Origin: JAPLJC01 sp052326585
GTDB lineage: Bacteria; Desulfobacterota; Desulfobaccia; Desulfobaccales; 0-14-0-80-60-11
Direction: 5' to 3'
Assembly: GCA_052326585.1 (NCBI GenBank)
Contig: JBKQLU010000030.1
Coordinates: 1-64,000, forward strand
DNA: 64,000 nt
Positions 15,796-24,842 of the stretch are shown piece by piece. Below the pieces are notes generated by a model, which did not search any database, had not been told where the DNA came from, and was given only the letters and a program-made list of their open reading frames with translations. The position numbers and the translations under genes were made by a program. The stretch's first letter is position 1; each line of letters starts with the position of its first letter.

Positions 15796-17496
15796 TTAAA
15801 CCTTGAACTCTCCCAGGCCCCTGGCGATCCGGCCGTCGGGCAGCCGGATCGGCTCCAGAATTCCTTCACTATGCAGGGCCCAGGGAAGAATTACCTCCGA
15901 ATGGCCGCCGCGGCCGCCGGCCACGACAATTTCCACGTCCTTGGGGGAGCGGGTCACCGGCATGGGGTGCATCTTCTCAAAGCCCGGGGGGCGGACCGGC
16001 ATCAGGCCGCGGTTCCTGACCATGGGAGCCTGGTGGTAAACGTAGGTATGGATATGTTGTCTGAGCCTCTCCTTATCATATCCGTCCCGAGCCAACATTT
16101 TGGCATGGTCCGGGGTAATGACCAGAATCAAGGGGCCGGGGATATAGGAATTATTGGAGCCCAGCGTAGTGCAACAATCCGTCAAGGTATCGAGCAGGTC
16201 CCCCCCGTTCTGGCTCAAGAAATCTATGATGTCATGGGGGGGTTCGGCCTTTAAGACATAGACGGTGGTGGTCTGGGCATCATAGTGCTCCTCATTCATG
16301 GTGCTCCAGGGGGTCAGTTTGGCATCCTCTGCGAAACAGTAGGTATATTCCGCCTGAGACGCCAGGCAACCGAGATCGCAGACCCCGGGCACGGCGCGGA
16401 AAAAGTTGATTAGGACCAGGTTAACGGCCCGGCCAATGGTGGCGTTCGCCGGGAATCCGGGGCCCAGACAGCCCTGGCCGCCGTGGATGCCGATCTCCTG
16501 GGCCAGGGGCCCGCTCACCAGGACGAGATTGCCGCCGGGATGGGAGGTGGTGACGGACTGCAGGAAATTATACTTCTGGTTGGCCATGGCCTTGAAGGCG
16601 GTGACCAGCACCGGCAGGTGCCCGGGTTTGCAGCCGGCCATCACCGCGGCCACCGCCACGTCCTTGACGGTGAGGTCCTTGCCGCTGGGACCGATCTCCC
16701 GGGCCAGAATCGACCCAGGCGCGAAGGGGCAATAGGCCATCATTTTAGTAAGCCGCGCCGGGGTCGGCGGGATGACGGGCAAGCCATCGCTCAGATGTTC
16801 ATGATTGAGGTAGTCCATGATTTCTTCCAGGAAACTGCCGGGCTCATGCAACTTTTCCGCGGTGATCTCCAGCCGCAAAGGCAGCAGGCCGTCTGCCGCA
16901 GGCGCGGCCTTATCCAAATTGAATTGCAGGTCGGCGCGTTTGCTCACTTCCGGGGGCAGCGTCAGGGATTCTAGGATGCCATCGATTTGAGCATCTACCT
17001 GGGCGACGACCTCCTCTTTGGTGCTGCCTTGATAAATGTCCAGGGAACAGAGACAGAGCCGCCCGGCCCGGTAGAAGGCAACGCCCACGGCCAGTTGGGC
17101 GCCGGGCGGAGCGGTGATATAGACGCTGGGGATGCCCAGTTTTTCCAGGGCAATGGTGATAATGGCCGTGGCCGGCGTAGTGCCCATGTCGCCCAGGGCC
17201 GTCACTACCGCCACCGGCTTGACCGCAGCCAGCTTTTTAGCATAAGCCTTGAGGTCTTCGGTCGTCTTGCCCCTGACCGTCTCGCGAAAATCAATAAAGT
17301 TAGAGATGGACCGGAGCCGGAAGAGTTCCTTGATACGCGGGAAAATTTCGGTGTAGTTGCAAAATTCGAGTTTGGTATTGTTATAGAAGACGATGGGGCC
17401 TTCCTGCAATTTCTTCAAGGTCACTCGCGGGGCCATAATGAGTTGCGGCCGTTCCGGTTTTCCTCTCGGGTCCACGATTCCGGAAATTTTTGGCAC
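15796..17496 (-). CDS. UGSC-like protein fused to UGSC-associated domain, motif lost
   Basis: A 566-residue two-domain protein starting at GTG 17496 behind AGGGGAGG. The reading frame stays open 225 bp further upstream, but that part overlaps the preceding gene and looks non-coding. Residues 1-190 resemble the UGSC family (seleno)protein domain: an alpha/beta fold with a loop before the helix leading to ALEKLGIPSVYITAP. In the family that loop reads D-U/C-G-S-C; here it is DMGTTP (103-108), so neither selenocysteine nor cysteine is present. Residues about 225-530 match the large domain often encoded beside UGSC proteins (DGLPVIPPTPARL, AVMAGCKPGHLPVL, GPGFPANATIGRAVNLVL, YTYCFAEDA). The reaction is unknown. 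It sits between the diadenylate cyclase and MFS genes. Confidence 0.72.
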   Translation of the reverse strand: MPKISGIVDPRGKPERPQLIMAPRVTLKKLQEGPIVFYNNTKLEFCNYTEIFPRIKELFRLRSISNFIDFRETVRGKTTEDLKAYAKKLAAVKPVAVVTALGDMGTTPATAIITIALEKLGIPSVYITAPPGAQLAVGVAFYRAGRLCLCSLDIYQGSTKEEVVAQVDAQIDGILESLTLPPEVSKRADLQFNLDKAAPAADGLLPLRLEITAEKLHEPGSFLEEIMDYLNHEHLSDGLPVIPPTPARLTKMMAYCPFAPGSILAREIGPSGKDLTVKDVAVAAVMAGCKPGHLPVLVTAFKAMANQKYNFLQSVTTSHPGGNLVLVSGPLAQEIGIHGGQGCLGPGFPANATIGRAVNLVLINFFRAVPGVCDLGCLASQAEYTYCFAEDAKLTPWSTMNEEHYDAQTTTVYVLKAEPPHDIIDFLSQNGGDLLDTLTDCCTTLGSNNSYIPGPLILVITPDHAKMLARDGYDKERLRQHIHTYVYHQAPMVRNRGLMPVRPPGFEKMHPMPVTRSPKDVEIVVAGGRGGHSEVILPWALHSEGILEPIRLPDGRIARGLGEFKV

Positions 17497-17557
17497 GGTT
17501 AGTCCTCCCCTGGCGGATTGACCAGCATGGGAAATTTGCCCTTGAGAAGGGCAACAG

Positions 17558-18889
17558 TTAGCGCGGCATACCAGTCGGGGCCTGGATCCAGTAAGTGACA
17601 GACCCGTTGTGCCATTTGACGAACCGGACGTCGCCATCCTGGGAAATGACAATGGCAAAGGCATCGTGCAGTTCCTGGCAGAGCCGGTAGGCGGCCCGGT
17701 GGCGGGTCCCGACCCCCTCACTGAGCTCCGTCTCGATCAGGTCCCCCTCGGTATCGAGGGCGCGAGCCACCGTCTGCACTTCATCGATATCGCCCAGGAT
17801 AAAGCCGCCGAAGCCGAGGAGTTCGGAGCGTTTGGTCAGGACCACGGCGCCATCGACTGCCGAGAGGCTGGCGATGAAATAGGCCAGGTCGAAGATGGCC
17901 TCATCGAGGAGGGCAATCTCCTCCTCCTGGCAGGAGACATAGTCCTCCCAGCCCACGATCTTGCCGGGATCAGCGGCATCTCCGAGAAGTTCGGCGCTGG
18001 TGTTGAAAATGCGCAGCATCAAGGTGAGGAAGCGCTGGCGCGCCTCATCATCCCGGATTTGGTATTTGATGCTGAGGTAGCGGTTTCCCGCCGCCAGGTC
18101 GGGAGCCAGCTCCGGCGGGAGATAGACCAGCATGCCGCCGTGGCGGGAATTGCGGATGACGCTGATAATCCGCCGCACCATTTGCTGGGCGACTATTCTA
18201 CCAAACTGCGGGTCTAACCTGGCCCAGGGTTTCTTGGCTTTGGACCGCGCCGCGGCATGCAGCTCCCTCATTTCGGAGCGCACCGAGGCAAAACTCTCCG
18301 TGAGCCAGCGGGCCGCAAAGACATCCAGGGAGGGATAGTTTATCCGGCCGGCGTTCAAAGAAGCTATCATCCTGGGACCCAGGCTGACGGAGATCTGCCC
18401 GGGACCGGTCACGTAGATTATGGGACAGGAGGGCAGGGGGGGACAGGTCTTCCGGCCACCCAGGACCTCCTGCTGCCACCTGGTTCCCGAATTAATGATT
18501 CCCCAAATTTGCGGCGTATTTTTCCGGTCGAGGGCGACCCCGACCAGCATGCGGGAATAATCCACCGCCGGAGTGAGGCGATGCAGTTCGTATTCAGTGA
18601 ACGGCCGCGTCTTGGCGAAGGCGAGAGGTTGCAAGCCGCTGGGGGGTCCTTCGTGGGTTGGAAAGATTTCCGGGGCGCCGATGATGAGGCGAAACATGAT
18701 GGGCCGTTCTTCTTCCCGCAACAGACTGGCCTGGTAACAGACCGAGATGACCTGCTCGAGCACGGCCCGTTCCGGGAGCTGAGCCCGGGGCTCGATGCCG
18801 TTGGTGCGGAGGCCTTCCATAAAGAGCGGGTCTCTCTGCAGATCGAGGATAAACGCGACCAATTCCTGGGGATAGGCATGGGCCTTCAT
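17558..18889 (-). CDS. DACNV-type diadenylate cyclase (c-di-AMP synthase)
   Basis: A 443-residue protein with no signal peptide or membrane helix. The C-terminal ~110 residues form a DisA-type DAC domain with both catalytic signatures intact: Asp346-Gly347-Ala348 in SAVDGAVVLTK and the GTRHRAA box at 394-400, followed by the expected DAFAIVISQDGDVRF strands. The first ~300 residues match the putative sensor region named DACNV in comparative genomics of DAC proteins; it has no known ligand. Predicted activity: two ATP to cyclic di-AMP. It is the second gene of a run that starts with the two-domain M16 peptidase and continues with the UGSC-like, MFS and OYE genes; spacing is 61-119 bp. Cyclic di-AMP signalling is little characterised in this phylum. 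Confidence 0.85.
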   Translation of the reverse strand: MKAHAYPQELVAFILDLQRDPLFMEGLRTNGIEPRAQLPERAVLEQVISVCYQASLLREEERPIMFRLIIGAPEIFPTHEGPPSGLQPLAFAKTRPFTEYELHRLTPAVDYSRMLVGVALDRKNTPQIWGIINSGTRWQQEVLGGRKTCPPLPSCPIIYVTGPGQISVSLGPRMIASLNAGRINYPSLDVFAARWLTESFASVRSEMRELHAAARSKAKKPWARLDPQFGRIVAQQMVRRIISVIRNSRHGGMLVYLPPELAPDLAAGNRYLSIKYQIRDDEARQRFLTLMLRIFNTSAELLGDAADPGKIVGWEDYVSCQEEEIALLDEAIFDLAYFIASLSAVDGAVVLTKRSELLGFGGFILGDIDEVQTVARALDTEGDLIETELSEGVGTRHRAAYRLCQELHDAFAIVISQDGDVRFVKWHNGSVTYWIQAPTGMPR

Positions 18890-18976
18890 TTGGTGCCGCC
18901 TGTGGGGCCAGGGCCCCGGTCAATATGGACAGAGGTTAAATGAGATCGCAACGGTCCTCCCTGCCAGGGGCGATTT

Positions 18977-21670
18977 TTACTTGGGCAGCGGCCCTTGCGT
19001 CACCTTTACCAGATCGGCCGGTCTGACCCACCTGGCAAAGGCCGCCTGGACCTGTTCGGCAGTCAGGGCCGCATAGTCTTTAGCGGCGATAACCGGTTCA
19101 TCAGGCGGCAAGTCCAGAATCGAGCGGTTGAGCAAGCCCTTGGCGATTTGTGCCAAGCTCGATTCGGACAGGGGAATGCTGCGCAGCAACATCAATTTTG
19201 CCTGGCGCAATTCGTCGGGCTTTACCGGTTGAGACTGCATCTCCAGCAAATTACGCGCCACGATGCTCTGGACCCTGGCAACATTGTCCGGATCGCAGGC
19301 ATAGGCAATGCCATAGAGGCAACGGGTCTGATTGGCCCGCAACTCCACCTCCACGGAATAGACGAGACCGGTCTCTTCCCGCAACTGTTGGTAAAGCCGG
19401 GTCGCATAAAAGCCGCCCCCCAGGACGTGGTTGCCCAGTACCACGGCGTAATAATCGGGATTGGACCGGGTCAGTCCCAGGGTCTCTTCCAGGCTGACCT
19501 CATCCTGCACCCGGCTGGCATCGGGTACGGCCACATCGGCCGCGGCGTTATTCGGCACCGGCGGCAAGAGGATATTGGGTTTCGGACCGGCGGCCGTCCA
19601 TGGTCCAAAGTATTGCTCGATTACCTGTTTGGCCCGCTCCGGGGTCACCTTGCCGATAACGACGATAATGCTCTGGTCCGGCCGGAAGACCTTGGAAAAA
19701 TAGTTCTGGACGCCCGCCAGAGTCAAGGCTGAGACCGTATCCGGGGTGGCCTGGCGCAAGGTCGGGTCGCCCTGGGGATATAAGGCTGTTTTGACGGCGC
19801 GGCGCGCCAGATAATCCGGACTTTGGAGTTTGCCGGCAACAGTGTCGGCTATCTGGGTGCGCACAATTTTGAAGGCGGCCTCCGGCAGGGCCGGATGGAG
19901 TTCGTTATCCGCCAGGAGTTGCACCCCGCGCTCGAAGTGGTCGGCCAATACCTGTAAAGAAAAAGAGGTTCTGGTGGAGACTTGGGCGGCAATCTCATCC
20001 AGGGCCTTCTGAAAGGCCAGGCGATCCAGTGAGGTGGTGCCGTAGGAAAAGAGGGAGTCCAATACCTGGGAAACGCCCTCCTGCCCTTGAGGCTCCTGCA
20101 AATCTGCCTGATTCTTAATATGGCCGTAAACGCTGATCGTGTTGCTGTTCGACTCGGGTTGCACCATCAGTTTAATGCCGTTGGGCAAGGTGGACACCAC
20201 CGGGTGAACCGTGGAAGCAGGAATGGACAGGCGCTCCAGGACGCTCTTGGCCCAATCAGGCAGGATGACGTTTTTGCCGGGCTGGAGATTGAAGGATTCT
20301 TTGCCGCCAAAGCCCTTGGAGGAGATGGGCTGGCCGGAGGCCTGGGGAGTGAGGATGGCGACCACCGCCTGATTAAGATCGAGGTAGAGGCGGGCGACGC
20401 GCTCCACGTCTTTCACCGTAACCGCGGTAAGGGCATGGACGTCGTCCGCGGGAGACTGCCGGCCTTCCACCGCCAGGGCTTGGGACCACGACATGGCCAG
20501 TTCGGAGACTGAATTTTTCTCTTCTTCCAGTTGGGCCAACTCCTGGTTTTTGGCAGCTTCCACCAGATCGGGGGCGATACCCCGTGCAACGGTTTGGGTT
20601 AAGACATCCTTGACCTCCTGAAGCAACTTCTGGGGATCGCCGCCCTTAGGGAAGGCGGCCTCCACAAAGCCCAAACCTGACTGGGGGAGGGTGTTCAAAG
20701 AGAAGTCGGTGTTTAAGGCCCGGCCCGCTGCCGTCAGGCCATACAGGTCGGCCCGCTGACTGGCCAGGACGTCGGCCAGCACCTGGGAAGCGGCATAATC
20801 CGGGCTGCTGTAGCCGGGAAAGCGAAACGCGACCACGACCAATCCGAAGGGCAAATCCGTGTTGAGCTCGAGCTTTTCGGCCGTTACCGGCTGTAGATGC
20901 ACCTCCGGCCGCGGCGGCAGATCTTTCCTGGGGATATCCCCGAATAATTCTTTGACGCTGGCCAGCGTTTTTTGGGGGTCCACCCCCCCGGTGATCACCA
21001 GGATGGCGTTATTAGGGGCGTACCAGGTCTGGTGAAACTTCTGGAGCATGGCGCCGGTGGTCAGGTCGAAGGAGGCCTTGGTGCCCAGGGCGTCGAGGGC
21101 ATACGGCGTCCCTTTGTACATGGTTGCCAGGAGTTTAATATAAAAGAGATATTCAGGGTTGGAAAGGTCCTGGGCCACCTCCTGTTCAATGGCGCCGCGC
21201 TCCTGGTTCCAGAGTTCATCACTGTCGAGGACGCCGCGCATCCGAATGGCCTCGATATGCAAGGGCACGTCCAGATCCTCGGCCGGCACGGTAAAACTAT
21301 ATTGTGTGACTATCTGCTGGGTATCGGCCTCGAAATTTCCACCCATGGCGGCACTGATGGCGGCCAACTGGCCCGCCGAAAGCCCGGGACTGCCGCGAAA
21401 CATCATGTGTTCCTGGGCGTGGGCCATTCCCGGGAAACCCTCCGGAGCCTCGTCCGATCCCACCAGATAATTGACCATGATCGTGGCCACGGGAGCAATG
21501 GGATCTTTAATGATCACCACCCGCAAGCCATTGCTCAAGGTAGCCCGCAGCGCCTCGTCCGGTTTTTCCCCGGCGCCGCAAGCGCATAGAGCCGCCAGCG
21601 CCAGGATCACGCCCACTTTCCAGGCGATGTGCGCCAGCCGCTTTAAATCGAGCCGTTTTCCGAATAACAT
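18977..21670 (-). CDS. Two-domain M16 metallopeptidase lipoprotein
   Basis: An 897-residue protein made of two M16 modules in tandem (about 35-440 and 475-890). The first carries HAQEH (84-88) and Glu164, 76 residues later, so it is catalytic. The second lacks HxxEH and serves as the clamp partner, as in PqqL-like proteins. An N-terminal hydrophobic stretch ending ALCAC suggests lipid attachment at Cys31, hence an envelope location. The start ATG 21670 has a GAGGAG site; an ATG 12 bp earlier is less well placed. Heads the minus-strand run with the diadenylate cyclase and is divergent from the SDR gene. Probably degrades peptides in the periplasm. Confidence 0.93.
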   Translation of the reverse strand: MLFGKRLDLKRLAHIAWKVGVILALAALCACGAGEKPDEALRATLSNGLRVVIIKDPIAPVATIMVNYLVGSDEAPEGFPGMAHAQEHMMFRGSPGLSAGQLAAISAAMGGNFEADTQQIVTQYSFTVPAEDLDVPLHIEAIRMRGVLDSDELWNQERGAIEQEVAQDLSNPEYLFYIKLLATMYKGTPYALDALGTKASFDLTTGAMLQKFHQTWYAPNNAILVITGGVDPQKTLASVKELFGDIPRKDLPPRPEVHLQPVTAEKLELNTDLPFGLVVVAFRFPGYSSPDYAASQVLADVLASQRADLYGLTAAGRALNTDFSLNTLPQSGLGFVEAAFPKGGDPQKLLQEVKDVLTQTVARGIAPDLVEAAKNQELAQLEEEKNSVSELAMSWSQALAVEGRQSPADDVHALTAVTVKDVERVARLYLDLNQAVVAILTPQASGQPISSKGFGGKESFNLQPGKNVILPDWAKSVLERLSIPASTVHPVVSTLPNGIKLMVQPESNSNTISVYGHIKNQADLQEPQGQEGVSQVLDSLFSYGTTSLDRLAFQKALDEIAAQVSTRTSFSLQVLADHFERGVQLLADNELHPALPEAAFKIVRTQIADTVAGKLQSPDYLARRAVKTALYPQGDPTLRQATPDTVSALTLAGVQNYFSKVFRPDQSIIVVIGKVTPERAKQVIEQYFGPWTAAGPKPNILLPPVPNNAAADVAVPDASRVQDEVSLEETLGLTRSNPDYYAVVLGNHVLGGGFYATRLYQQLREETGLVYSVEVELRANQTRCLYGIAYACDPDNVARVQSIVARNLLEMQSQPVKPDELRQAKLMLLRSIPLSESSLAQIAKGLLNRSILDLPPDEPVIAAKDYAALTAEQVQAAFARWVRPADLVKVTQGPLPK

Positions 21671-21953
21671 GGCACTCCTCATTATGATGGATTAATTGCC
21701 GGGGTTTCGGGATTGATGCAATCGACTCTATGGATATAATCACTCTTGTCTTTCCGGGGAAGGAAAAAATCGGCAATCCGGGGTCGGGGTCCCCTTTTCG
21801 CCGCCCAGGGCTCCACTGAGAATGTCGCCTCGATTTGTTAAAACCCCGCCAGCCGGAAAAGTCGGCGGCCGGCCATGGTTCGGCGGGCTTTTTCCCCAGG
21901 GTAATACATGTTAATAATTAGGAAAAAAATAGTTTCTCAGGAGGTAAGGGATA

Positions 21954-22826
21954 ATGCGGCTCGAGGACAAGATCGCCATCATCACCGGCGCTGGCACTGG
22001 TATCGGCGAAGCCATTGCTCATAAATTTGCCCGGGAAGGCGCCCTTTTGGTTTTAAGCGGCCTGCCGGGCGATCCGGTGCGGGACGTGGCGGACGCCATT
22101 CTGGCGGCCGGGGGCCAGGCGGAGGTGCATCTGGGAGACGTGGCCGAAGAAAACGAGGCGCGCGCCTGCGTGGACCTGGCGATCGGCAGGTTCGGCCGCC
22201 TCGATGTGCTGGTGAACAATGCCGGCATCTTCATCGCCCTGGCCGCGACCGAGGACTATCGCCTCGAGGATTTCGACCGCACGCTGCGGCATAATCTCCG
22301 CACCGCCTTTCTGATGACCAAGTTTGCCCTGCCGCATCTGCAGAAAAGCCGCGGCAATATTATCTGCGCCGGTTCGGAGGCGGGATTCAACGGCTCGCCC
22401 GGATTCACTACCTACGGAGGCTCCAAGGCCTTCTTGCATGCCTTTACGATGGGGGTGGCGTTGGAGCAGGCTAAATACGGCGTGCGCGCCAACTGTGTCT
22501 GCCCCGGGGCCATCGATACCGCCTGGACGCGCCCGGACACCGGTCCTTTGGACGAGGCGAAGGCAAAAGCGATTGATGAGGTTGTGCCTCTGGGGCGCCG
22601 CGGCACCCCGGAAGAGATGGCGAATATCTATGCCTTCCTGGCATCGGATGAGGCCACCTACGTGACGGGATCGCTGTGGCTGGCCGACGGAGGCGTCACT
22701 CCGGCCAAGGGGTGCTTGGGAGCGATGGTGCCCGCGGCGTTGCGCCGCGCCCCGGCGGGGGTATTGCCGCTGCGCCATTCGCATGACGGCGAGAAGGGCA
22801 AGGAAATATTTCGCGCCCAGAAGTAG
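21954..22826 (+). CDS. Short-chain dehydrogenase/reductase (SDR)
   Basis: A 290-residue classical SDR with the cofactor motif TGAGTGIGEAIA (about 11-22), NNAGIF in strand 4, and the Ser/Tyr/Lys catalytic set visible as SEAGFNGSPGFTTYGGSKAF. The C-terminal ADGGVTPAKG end is typical, but an extra ~25 residues with HSHDGEKGKEIFR extend it. It probably oxidises or reduces a hydroxy/keto group on a small acid or acyl thioester. AGGAGG lies 8 bp before the ATG. It is divergent from the M16/diadenylate cyclase operon and convergent with the PAS-AAA-Fis regulator, so it may belong to the same catabolic cluster. Confidence 0.92.
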   Translation: MRLEDKIAIITGAGTGIGEAIAHKFAREGALLVLSGLPGDPVRDVADAILAAGGQAEVHLGDVAEENEARACVDLAIGRFGRLDVLVNNAGIFIALAATEDYRLEDFDRTLRHNLRTAFLMTKFALPHLQKSRGNIICAGSEAGFNGSPGFTTYGGSKAFLHAFTMGVALEQAKYGVRANCVCPGAIDTAWTRPDTGPLDEAKAKAIDEVVPLGRRGTPEEMANIYAFLASDEATYVTGSLWLADGGVTPAKGCLGAMVPAALRRAPAGVLPLRHSHDGEKGKEIFRAQK

Positions 22827-22954
22827 CCGCGGTTGCGCTCCGGATAAAGGATGCGTTTTCCCTGAGAAGAAGCTCCGGCCCCCAAGAGATACGAGATATT
22901 GGTGAGGCAAATCAGGCCGCATCCAGAGGCGCTGCTAGTAAAGCGGCTCAAGAC

Positions 22955-24427
22955 CTAGAGGGTAGTAGGTTTCGGTTTTTGGCTGAGCGGCAGGTTGTAT
23001 TTCTTCATCTTTTTGTAAAGGAGGGTCCGGTGAATTCCCAGCAACTTTGCCGCCTGGACCTTGTTATACTCGGTTACCGCCAGGGCCTCCTGGATAGTCT
23101 GTTTTTCGGCGCTGGATTGCGCCTGCTTGATGAAAAAACGGTCCGCCCCGGGAATTAGTTGGCTATGGCGCTGCAGGTGGAAGGGAAGATCGATCAGATC
23201 GATTTCATCTCCTTCGAGGTAAGAGAGGGTGCGTTCCAGGACATTGGAGAGTTCGCGGACATTTCCCGGCCAATCATAATTGATTAAAGCACTCGCCGCC
23301 CTGGGGCCAATGGCCGCTTGCGGGAGAGAGAAATCCTCGGCGATCTGCCGGATGAGATAATTAGAGAGGGGAATAATGTCCTCTTTGCGCTCCCGCAGAG
23401 GCGGGATGTGGAGCTGGATGACGTTCAGCCGGAAGAGAAGGTCCCGGCGGAAGCGGCCCTCGGCCATTAATTTTTTGAGGTCATGGTTGGTGGCGGCAAT
23501 GGTGCGAAAATCGACGTGGACCAGGGAATTACCGCCAATCCGCTCGAATTCCTTTTCTTCTAAGGCTTGCAGCAACTTGGGCTGCAATTCTATGGCGAGG
23601 TCTCCTATTTCATCAAGAAATAGGGAACCTTGCTGGGCCAGCTCAAATTTCCCGGTTTTGCCCCCCTCCCGGGCGCCGGTGAAGGCGCCTTTTTCGTAAC
23701 CAAACAGTTCCGATTCCATCAGGTCTTTGGGAATGGCGGCGCAGTTGATGCGGATGAAGGGGTAGATTTTACGGCAACTGGCATGGTGAATGGCCTGGGC
23801 GAAAAGCTCTTTGCCGGTCCCCGATTCCCCCGAAATCAGCACCGGGAAGGCGGTGGCGGAGGCTCTGCACGCCTCCTGTTTCAACGAGATAATGGCATCA
23901 CTCACCCCCACGATGCTGTCAAAGGTATAACGGGTGGAGCGCAGGGTAAGGAGTTCTTTCTCAAAATATTTCAGCTGCGATTCCAAAATGGAAAACTTGC
24001 TGGCCAGCTTGCCGACGTCCCGCACGTCTTTAAACATTACCTGCCCGAAGACCGCGACCACCTTGCCGTCCTGCCGGATGGGGATCCGTTGGACCACCAT
24101 GTCCTGGCCCTTGATGCGCTGAACCTGGTTGATCTCGCATTTGCCGGTTTTGGCGACGATGTGCATGCGCGAATTTTCAATAACCTCGGTCACATGTTTG
24201 CCAATCTGAGCTGATGGATCGATCGACAGAAATCTGCCATAGGGCTTATTGAAGTGAGTGATGTACCCCTGGGCGTCGACCACCACCACACCGTTATAAA
24301 TACTGTCCAGGATCAGACGCAGCATTTCCAGTTGCCGGGGTAAACCCCGACGAGGCCTGGTGGCGCTGCCAGGCGGCCCCAGAAGGCTCGCCTTGCCTCT
24401 TTCTCCTGATGATCCGGCGATTTCCAT
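22955..24427 (-). CDS. Sigma-54-dependent PAS-AAA-Fis transcriptional regulator
   Basis: A 490-residue bacterial enhancer-binding protein. Domains: PAS (about 35-135) with a short coiled linker, AAA+ ATPase (170-410), Fis-type helix-turn-helix (445-485). Walker A GESGTGKE (200-207), the sigma-54-contact loop GAFTGA (247-252), Walker B LFLDEIGD and Arg finger region FRRDLLFRLN are all intact, so it should drive sigma-54 open-complex formation. The PAS domain likely senses a metabolite related to the neighbouring permease and CoA-activation genes. It is divergent from the GntP permease; the 415-bp intergenic region contains an inverted repeat (24441-24480) and a sigma-54 promoter (24554-24569) suited to it. 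Confidence 0.95.
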   Translation of the reverse strand: MEIAGSSGERGKASLLGPPGSATRPRRGLPRQLEMLRLILDSIYNGVVVVDAQGYITHFNKPYGRFLSIDPSAQIGKHVTEVIENSRMHIVAKTGKCEINQVQRIKGQDMVVQRIPIRQDGKVVAVFGQVMFKDVRDVGKLASKFSILESQLKYFEKELLTLRSTRYTFDSIVGVSDAIISLKQEACRASATAFPVLISGESGTGKELFAQAIHHASCRKIYPFIRINCAAIPKDLMESELFGYEKGAFTGAREGGKTGKFELAQQGSLFLDEIGDLAIELQPKLLQALEEKEFERIGGNSLVHVDFRTIAATNHDLKKLMAEGRFRRDLLFRLNVIQLHIPPLRERKEDIIPLSNYLIRQIAEDFSLPQAAIGPRAASALINYDWPGNVRELSNVLERTLSYLEGDEIDLIDLPFHLQRHSQLIPGADRFFIKQAQSSAEKQTIQEALAVTEYNKVQAAKLLGIHRTLLYKKMKKYNLPLSQKPKPTTL

Positions 24428-24440
24428 GTGTCCAACTTCT

Positions 24441-24480
24441 TAAGTATCAAATTTGCCACATGTAGATAGATTGATACCTA
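24441..24480. promoter_or_regulatory. Inverted repeat, candidate upstream activator site of the Fis-type regulator
   Basis: Arms TAAGTATCAA (24441-24450) and TTGATACCTA (24471-24480) match at 9 of 10 positions with centres 30 bp apart, that is about three helical turns. It lies 14 bp before the regulator gene and about 75-115 bp upstream of the sigma-54 promoter, the usual enhancer distance. Dual use for autorepression and activation of the permease promoter is plausible. Confidence 0.6.
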
Positions 24481-24553
24481 AAGCGGGGGGCAGATGTCAA
24501 TGGAAATTTCCTTCTAAGCCTGGATTAATCTCAGATTTATTAGAATCGATCTC

Positions 24554-24569
24554 TGGCCCAAGAATTGCT
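24554..24569 (+). promoter_or_regulatory. Candidate sigma-54 (-24/-12) promoter for the GntP permease operon
   Basis: TGGCCCAAGAATTGCT matches the sigma-54 consensus (TGGCAC-N5-TTGCW), with the invariant GG and GC 12 bp apart. It points toward the permease gene, whose start is 274 bp away, which implies a long 5' leader. The rest of the 24428-24842 intergenic region shows no other clear element. Confidence 0.6.
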
Positions 24570-24842
24570 ATCACTGCGCCCGAATAGGCCTGCGTGCTTA
24601 ATCTACTTTATCCCGCTGGTCGTTTTTGAGGAGCGGTGCTAGGAGGGACTGATTCTCTGAGCTCGGCACCCCGGTCCAATTTCTTAACGGAAATTTTTCG
24701 TGATTTGCCTATGGCAGGCGCTTTTAATTCGTCTCCCTACGGATGGATCGAAAAACTGTAATGATGGGCTTAAGACAAACTTATCTTACTAATGCATAAC
24801 TTCATCAACAATTCAAACCAATTTAATTAGAGGGGGGGAATC

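Noticed and set aside
17497..17721. N-terminal 75-residue extension of the UGSC-like protein
   Set aside because: It overlaps the diadenylate cyclase coding end and has non-coding composition; GTG 17496 has a strong ribosome-binding site and a normal family start.
24711..24727. TGGCAGGCGCTTTTAA as a second sigma-54 site
   Set aside because: It lacks the invariant GC at -12; 24554-24569 fits better.
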